A DNA stretch of 64,000 bases, taken from positions 6,636,501-6,700,500 of the forward strand of contig NZ_CP107932.1 in the NCBI RefSeq assembly GCF_036032445.1. Direction: 5' to 3'. Under the pieces are notes generated by a model. The model was not told the DNA's origin. It saw only the letters and a list, made by a program, of their open reading frames with translations, and made no database searches. The DNA comes from Nocardia sp. NBC_00416 (GTDB taxonomy: Bacteria > Actinomycetota > Actinomycetes > Mycobacteriales > Mycobacteriaceae). A program made the translations under genes and the position numbers. Position 1 is the stretch's first letter. Each line of letters starts with the position of its first letter. This document shows, piece after piece, positions 59,560 through 64,000 of this stretch.

Positions 59560-61623
59560 TTGACTTCTGGGCTGGGTATCAGCATCGGTACGGTGAACGT
59601 CGTCTCGGCGCGAGTCGGGGCGCCCGACGCGCGACCGGTGGTGCGGACGCGGCGGACCGCCGTCGGATTCGACAGCGGAGGCACTGCCAGACTCGGCGGG
59701 ATCACCCGCTTCTCCACGGCGGTCAACGAATTCGCCGATCTTGGCCGTAACCCGGAATCGGTCTACGTGGACGGGCGGATCTGGTCGCCGGCCACGATCT
59801 TCGCCTCGGTGGTCCAGGGCCTGGTGGCCGCGGAACCGGCGACCGGAGTGGTCGCCACCCATCCCGCCGGATACAGCGCCGAACAACTCGAACTGCTCCG
59901 GCAGAGCCTGGACCTCGCCGGGGTCGGTCACGTGCAACTGGTCCCGGAACCGGTGGCCGCGGCGCACTGGCTCGATACCGAACACGGGCCGCTGGATTCC
60001 GGCTTCGTCCTGGTCTACGACCTGGGCGGGAACAGTCTCGATGTGGCCGTGGTCCGGACCGGGCCGGACTGGCCCGACCATCCGGTGGTGGGGAAGCCGG
60101 TGCGTTCCTACGAGTTCGGCGCCCGCCCGCTCGGAGCGCTGATCGCGCGTTGCGCCGGTGACCGTGCGATCGGCCCGGCCGAGCCGGATACCGGCGTGGT
60201 ATCGCTCGTATCCTTCGTGAATCCCGAGGGATTGCGCCGCGAACACGTGCGCGATTCACTGGAAGTGGTGCGGACGGCGGTGCGTTCGGCCGGTGTCGCG
60301 CTGTCCGATATCGGGCGGGTGCTGGTCGTGGGCGGTGCGGCGCGGCCACCGCAGATCGCCGAAACTCTCACCGAACTGGGTTTGCCGGTGACCGTCGCCG
60401 CCGATTCCGGACAGTGCGTCGCCCTCGGCGCCGCCGCGATGGCCGCGGAGAGCGTGGCTCCGGCGGCGTCCTCGCGGATGAAGCATCCGCCCATATTCTC
60501 CGGTGCCGCGCTCTTCTCCGCGGTGGCCATGTCCGCGGCCACCATCTTGGGAACCGGACCGGCGGATACCGAACTGCCGGAGGACCGGACACCGATACAG
60601 GGCCCGGGCGCGGTGCTCTACGAAATCCACGGGGAGGCGCAGGTCGAACGGTCGGGCAGCGGTTGGACCGTGTCCTACGCGCCGCTGGGAGATCCCGCGC
60701 GGATCGCTCCCGCGGCGGCGACGCGACCGTACGGGCCGCCGATGCCCGGCCCGGCGTCGGTTCCGGCGGCGCCGGGAACCGATCGACCGGCCGTGGACGG
60801 GACCGGCACCCACCACGCCCCGCTGGGCGAACGCCCCGACTCCGGACCCCGGCACACCGACCCCGCCCGCTTCGCACACCCGATCCCGTTCGGGCACGTC
60901 GGGGGTCTTCCGGCGGGCGCGGGAACGGATCCGGAAGAGCCCGGCCACCCCGGGCCCGACGCACCGGGCGGAGACCCCGGACCGGATCATCCACCGGTGG
61001 GCGAGGGGCCGGGCGGAACCGCCCCGGGCGGAGAACGGGATCCGGGCCACCATCCGGGCGGGTGGTCGCCGGGTGCCGGCCTGCCGGACAGCGGGCTCCC
61101 CGGAGCAGGGCCGGACCAGGGGAACGGATCCGGCGGGTGGACCACACCGGGCAACGGTCCCGCCGGGCCCGGATCGGGCAGTGCGAACCCGGGCGGCCAC
61201 GGCGGCGACGCGGGTGGATTCGGCAGTGCGAACCCGGGCGGCTTCGGCGGCGGTGTCGACGGTGTCGACGCTGGTGGCAGCGGTGCGGACGGCGGTGGCT
61301 CCGACGGAACGGATGCCGGGTCCGGCGGAGGAGACAGCCAGGGGCCGGGCTCTGGAGGGGGCCACGACTCGGACGGTGCGGCTGCCGGCCGCCCGGGCCG
61401 GTCCGATTCGTCATTCCCCGGCGGATTCGGCGGGGGACCGGCGAGTCGCGGCGGGGCCGGGCAGGGCTCGGATTCCGGTGGTCCCTCCCGCGGTTCGGAT
61501 TCCGCCGGCGGTTCGCATTCCCGCGGTCCGGATTCCGGCGGCTCCCGTTCCGGCGGCGGCGACAACGGATCGTCGCGGGGCGGGAACTCGCGTGCTGGGT
61601 CGCGGGGCGGATCGCACCACTGA
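59560..61623 (+). CDS. Hsp70-like ATPase with membrane segment and Gly/Ser-rich tail
   Basis: A 687-residue protein. Residues 1-300 are an actin/Hsp70-type ATPase domain with phosphate loop GISIGTVNVVSA, second loop VYDLGGNSLDVAVV near residue 148 and adenosine motif VLVVGGAARPPQIAE near 247. There is no substrate-binding domain. A hydrophobic segment at about 312-330 (FSGAALFSAVAMSAATIL) may cross the membrane. Residues 390-687 are a disordered tail, Pro/Gly/His-rich first, then Gly/Ser/Asp/Arg-rich. Similar Hsp70-like proteins in Nocardiaceae lie with envelope-stress genes. TTG 59560 is the only plausible start and has a weak ribosome-binding site. Confidence 0.75.
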   Translation: MTSGLGISIGTVNVVSARVGAPDARPVVRTRRTAVGFDSGGTARLGGITRFSTAVNEFADLGRNPESVYVDGRIWSPATIFASVVQGLVAAEPATGVVATHPAGYSAEQLELLRQSLDLAGVGHVQLVPEPVAAAHWLDTEHGPLDSGFVLVYDLGGNSLDVAVVRTGPDWPDHPVVGKPVRSYEFGARPLGALIARCAGDRAIGPAEPDTGVVSLVSFVNPEGLRREHVRDSLEVVRTAVRSAGVALSDIGRVLVVGGAARPPQIAETLTELGLPVTVAADSGQCVALGAAAMAAESVAPAASSRMKHPPIFSGAALFSAVAMSAATILGTGPADTELPEDRTPIQGPGAVLYEIHGEAQVERSGSGWTVSYAPLGDPARIAPAAATRPYGPPMPGPASVPAAPGTDRPAVDGTGTHHAPLGERPDSGPRHTDPARFAHPIPFGHVGGLPAGAGTDPEEPGHPGPDAPGGDPGPDHPPVGEGPGGTAPGGERDPGHHPGGWSPGAGLPDSGLPGAGPDQGNGSGGWTTPGNGPAGPGSGSANPGGHGGDAGGFGSANPGGFGGGVDGVDAGGSGADGGGSDGTDAGSGGGDSQGPGSGGGHDSDGAAAGRPGRSDSSFPGGFGGGPASRGGAGQGSDSGGPSRGSDSAGGSHSRGPDSGGSRSGGGDNGSSRGGNSRAGSRGGSHH

Positions 61624-61706
61624 TGCGCCGCGAGGTGCGGCGACGCAGTGATCTGTTCCGGAATATCCGATGTCGCGGCTCGGCGGGACACGGCACAATC
61701 GGTGGT

Positions 61707-62504
61707 GTGAACACGGACGGGGACCCGCCGCGGCTGATCGCGCTCGATGTGGACGGAACACTGTTGAAAACCGGTGCGCAGGTGAGCGACCGGGTGAACG
61801 CCGCGGTGCGGGCGGCGGTCGGGGCCGGAACCCACGTCGTGGTGAGCACCGGGCGGACGGTGGTGTCCACCCGGCCGGTGCTGGCGGAACTCGGCCTGAT
61901 CCAGGGGCACGCTATCTGCTCGAACGGGGCAGTGCACATCGACATCGAACGGGCCGACCCGGTGGCGGTGCACCATTTCGACCCTGCCCCGGCCGTGACG
62001 GCCCTGCGGGAACTGTTCCCGGAGATGATCTTCACGGCCGAACGGGTCGGCGAAGGGTTCTGGGCGACCGGTATGAGCCCCGGCGAGTACTACGCCGGAG
62101 GTGAATACGTGGTGGTCGACGATCTCACCCTGGGCAGCGAACCCACCCCGCGGCTCAACTGCTGGTGGCCCGAGGGCGCCCCCGACGAGATGCACCGGAT
62201 GCTCGAGAGCCTGGCGCTGCCCGAGGTCAGCTGGGTCTACGGCGAATTCGGTCCCTGGCTCACCATCTCCCGGCACGGGATCTCCAAAGGCTGGGCGCTG
62301 GAACGTCTGCGGCGCCTTCTCGACATCCCGCGCGGCGCCACGCTGGCCATCGGCGACGGTTTCAACGATCGGGAGATGTTCGCCTGGGCCGGGCATGCGG
62401 TGGCGATGGCGAACGCGCCCGTGGAACTGCACACCCTGGTCGACGAGGTGACCGACGACGTCGCGGCCGACGGGGTGGCATCGGTGCTGGAACGCTGGTT
62501 CTGA
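61707..62504 (+). CDS. Cof-type HAD phosphatase
   Basis: A 265-residue haloacid-dehalogenase hydrolase of class IIB. Motif I is ALDVDGTLLKTG (nucleophile Asp), motif II VVVSTGRTV, motif III the Lys in HGISKGWALERL, and motif IV GDGFNDREMF. It should remove phosphate from a sugar phosphate or flavin precursor; the substrate is not predictable. GTG 61707 fits the family N-terminus. It ends 6 bases before the convergent chelatase gene. Confidence 0.9.
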   Translation: MNTDGDPPRLIALDVDGTLLKTGAQVSDRVNAAVRAAVGAGTHVVVSTGRTVVSTRPVLAELGLIQGHAICSNGAVHIDIERADPVAVHHFDPAPAVTALRELFPEMIFTAERVGEGFWATGMSPGEYYAGGEYVVVDDLTLGSEPTPRLNCWWPEGAPDEMHRMLESLALPEVSWVYGEFGPWLTISRHGISKGWALERLRRLLDIPRGATLAIGDGFNDREMFAWAGHAVAMANAPVELHTLVDEVTDDVAADGVASVLERWF

Positions 62505-62510
62505 GGCGCC

Positions 62511-63260
62511 TCAGGCGGACAGCGGCAGTGTCCGGGCGATGGCGGTGTCGTAGCGGTCCCAGATGATATCGGCGAGCACCGGGTCCGGGCCGAGCACGGC
62601 GGCGTGCGGGAGCAGCGGGTCCTGATCACGGAGGCGGTCGGTGAGCAGGCCCGGAGCCAGGAACCAGGGCGCGACCAGGACGCGATCGGCGCCCCGGGCG
62701 CGCAGCCGAGTCACCGCCCGGGTGAGCGAGGGTTGCGCGGTGGCGAAGCAGACTTCGGTGGGACTGCCGGTGTGCGCGGCGAATCGGCGGGCCAGCCGGG
62801 CGGTCTCCCGGTTCGCCGCCGCCGTGGACGACCCGACCGCGGCCAGCGCGATACCCAGCTGCCGCGGCGCGTCGTCCCAGCCGTGCGCGGCGCGGGCCGC
62901 CCGGACGCGATCGTCCAGCAGTCCGATCAGGCGTGGGTCGGCGCCGAACACGTCGGCCTGGGTCAGCCGTAACCGCGGATGCCGCGCGGCGGCCTCGGCC
63001 AGTAGCGCGGGCAGGTCCACCCGGGCGTGGAACGCGCTGCCCAGCAACAGCGGCACGACGACGGCATGGGTTTCCCCGGTGGCGGCGACCGTGTCGAGAA
63101 CCCGACCGACCGACGGCGCGTTCAGATCGAGGAACGCCAACCGGGCCGACGCCGCGGGCCGCGCGGCCCGGACTTGGTCCAGCAGCGTGGCGACGGTGGC
63201 GGCCGACCGGGGGTCCCGGCTGCCGTGTGCCACCGCCACCAGCGTGGGACCGCCCGGCAT
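62511..63260 (-). CDS. Sirohydrochlorin chelatase (CbiX/SirB type)
   Basis: A 249-residue chelatase with two half-domains. The first catalytic His is in VAVAHGSRDPRSA at residue 12, the second in LLLGSAFHARVDLP near residue 79. It inserts Fe2+ (or Co2+) into sirohydrochlorin; here siroheme for sulfite reductase is likely, since cysN is directly upstream. The ATG overlaps the cysN stop by one base, so the two are coupled. Similar to the protein Che1 near the cysH-sirA genes of M. tuberculosis. Confidence 0.9.
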   Translation of the reverse strand: MPGGPTLVAVAHGSRDPRSAATVATLLDQVRAARPAASARLAFLDLNAPSVGRVLDTVAATGETHAVVVPLLLGSAFHARVDLPALLAEAAARHPRLRLTQADVFGADPRLIGLLDDRVRAARAAHGWDDAPRQLGIALAAVGSSTAAANRETARLARRFAAHTGSPTEVCFATAQPSLTRAVTRLRARGADRVLVAPWFLAPGLLTDRLRDQDPLLPHAAVLGPDPVLADIIWDRYDTAIARTLPLSA

Positions 63261-64000
63261 CAGGTGGTTCCGACCTCGACCGCCGTCAGCACATCCCCGA
63301 CCAGACCCGCCGCCAGCGTGTTCCCGCCCGCCGGATCGATCAGCAGGAAACTGCCGGTGTGCCGGTTGGCCCGGTAGTCGTCGGCCGCGATCGGTTCGGC
63401 GACCCGCACCGAGATGCGGCCGATATCGTTGAGCGCCAGGGAATCCGGGTTCGGTTCCGCGGCCAGGCGTTGCTCGTCGAAACGTTCGGTGAGCGCGCCC
63501 ACGATGGCCTGTGTGGTGCGGGTGCCGTGTTTGAGCAACAGCCGCGCACCCGGGTGCAGCGGTTTGTCGCCGAGCCAGCAGACGGTGGCGTCGAAGGTGT
63601 CGAGCGGTTCCGGTGCGTCGCCGGGGGAGGCGATGGTGTCACCGCGCGAGATGTCGACATCGTCGGCGAGCACCAGCGTGACGCTGCGGCCCGCCTGGGC
63701 GACGGCCAGTTCGCCGTCGGGGGTGTCGATCCGTTCGATCGTGGTGCGGATGCCGGAGGGCAGTACGACCACCTCGTCGCCCGGCGCCACCGATCCCGCC
63801 GCGATCTGACCCGCGTACCCGCGGTAGTCCGGATACTCGGGGGTGCGTGGCCGGATCACGTACTGCACCGGGAAACGCAGACCCACCGCGTGCGTGCCGG
63901 AGTTGTCCGCGTCCACCGGCACCGATTCGAGGTGTTCGATCAGCGACGGGCCGCTGTAGTAGGGGGTCTTGTCCGAGCGAGTGGCGATATTGTCGCCGCG
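63260..64000 (-). CDS. cysN: Sulfate adenylyltransferase subunit 1, 3' part (partial)
   Basis: The frame continues beyond the window edge: positions 63923-64000 encode RGDNIATRSDKTPYYSGPSL, the CysN pattern just after the GTPase domain. The visible part is the two beta-barrel domains (RFPVQYVIRPRTPEYPDYRG, VSVRVAEPI-like ending). CysN hydrolyses GTP to drive APS formation by CysD. No APS-kinase (CysC) domain follows before the stop, so it is not the fused CysNC form of M. tuberculosis. The start and GTPase domain lie outside the window. Confidence 0.93.
   Translation of the reverse strand, partial: RGDNIATRSDKTPYYSGPSLIEHLESVPVDADNSGTHAVGLRFPVQYVIRPRTPEYPDYRGYAGQIAAGSVAPGDEVVVLPSGIRTTIERIDTPDGELAVAQAGRSVTLVLADDVDISRGDTIASPGDAPEPLDTFDATVCWLGDKPLHPGARLLLKHGTRTTQAIVGALTERFDEQRLAAEPNPDSLALNDIGRISVRVAEPIAADDYRANRHTGSFLLIDPAGGNTLAAGLVGDVLTAVEVGTT

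Noticed and set aside
63260..64000. Fused CysNC enzyme
   Set aside because: The stop codon follows the CysN beta-barrel directly and no APS-kinase P-loop is seen before the chelatase gene.

Overview
The window is high-GC actinobacterial DNA with GTG and TTG starts, strong GC bias at third codon positions and dense, tightly coupled operons. The gene order proA, MoxR ATPase, VWA protein, nadD, rsfS, gpgP, octT, degV, comEA, comEC, holA, rpsT, lepA, GH15 trehalase, small membrane protein, sulfate ABC transporter matches from memory the Mycobacterium tuberculosis Rv2427c to Rv2397c block. Together with an EspG/PPE-like secretion module and a membrane-anchored Hsp70-like protein this points to Mycobacteriales, most likely Nocardia. 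The genus is an inference.

Layout. 0.3-5.5 kb: oxidoreductase, membrane protein, short-chain dehydrogenase, DoxX-like protein. 5.6-8.1 kb (minus): an orphan type VII secretion module of Pro-rich PPE-like substrate, YxxxD partner and EspG chaperone, with three tandem 68-bp repeats inside. 8.2-20 kb: a degenerate PEP-utilizing enzyme, an NhaP antiporter with a UBP zinc finger, glycosyltransferase, RecQ-like helicase fused to a phosphoribosyltransferase-like tail, Pr6Pr membrane protein, LigD-type polymerase, a DUF1905 remnant and an FAD monooxygenase. 20-22.3 kb (minus): ribokinase and RtcB RNA ligase, separated by a 96-nt gap that folds into a compact three-way junction just before the rtcB ribosome-binding site.

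22.4-42 kb is the conserved housekeeping block: proline synthesis, a MoxR/VWA pair, NAD synthesis and ribosome silencing, polymethylated (methylglucose) lipopolysaccharide enzymes GpgP and OctT, competence-type ComEA/ComEC, Pol III delta, S20, aquaporin, a MazF/PemK-like protein and LepA. It is interrupted by a decayed Tn3-family transposase end near 35 kb. 42.2-46.5 kb: a very low-complexity protein and a dynamin-like GTPase whose P-loop lysine is replaced by methionine.

46.5-53.6 kb: trehalase, a methyltransferase, two tiny membrane proteins and the sulfate transporter operon. cysT has a one-base frameshift and the cysW-cysA spacer holds a relative of the 68-bp repeat. The end of cysA is made of a second, 117-bp hairpin repeat that also lies as a tandem pair behind proA. 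53.9-64 kb: an AurF-like diiron oxygenase with its own ferredoxin/FprB-type reductase, an NmrA/HxlR divergent pair, a two-domain Lrp regulator, an Hsp70-like protein with a Gly/Ser-rich tail, a Cof-type phosphatase, sirohydrochlorin chelatase and the 3' part of cysN. Sulfate uptake and sulfate assimilation genes therefore lie within about 15 kb. No tRNA, rRNA, CRISPR array or complete insertion sequence was seen.
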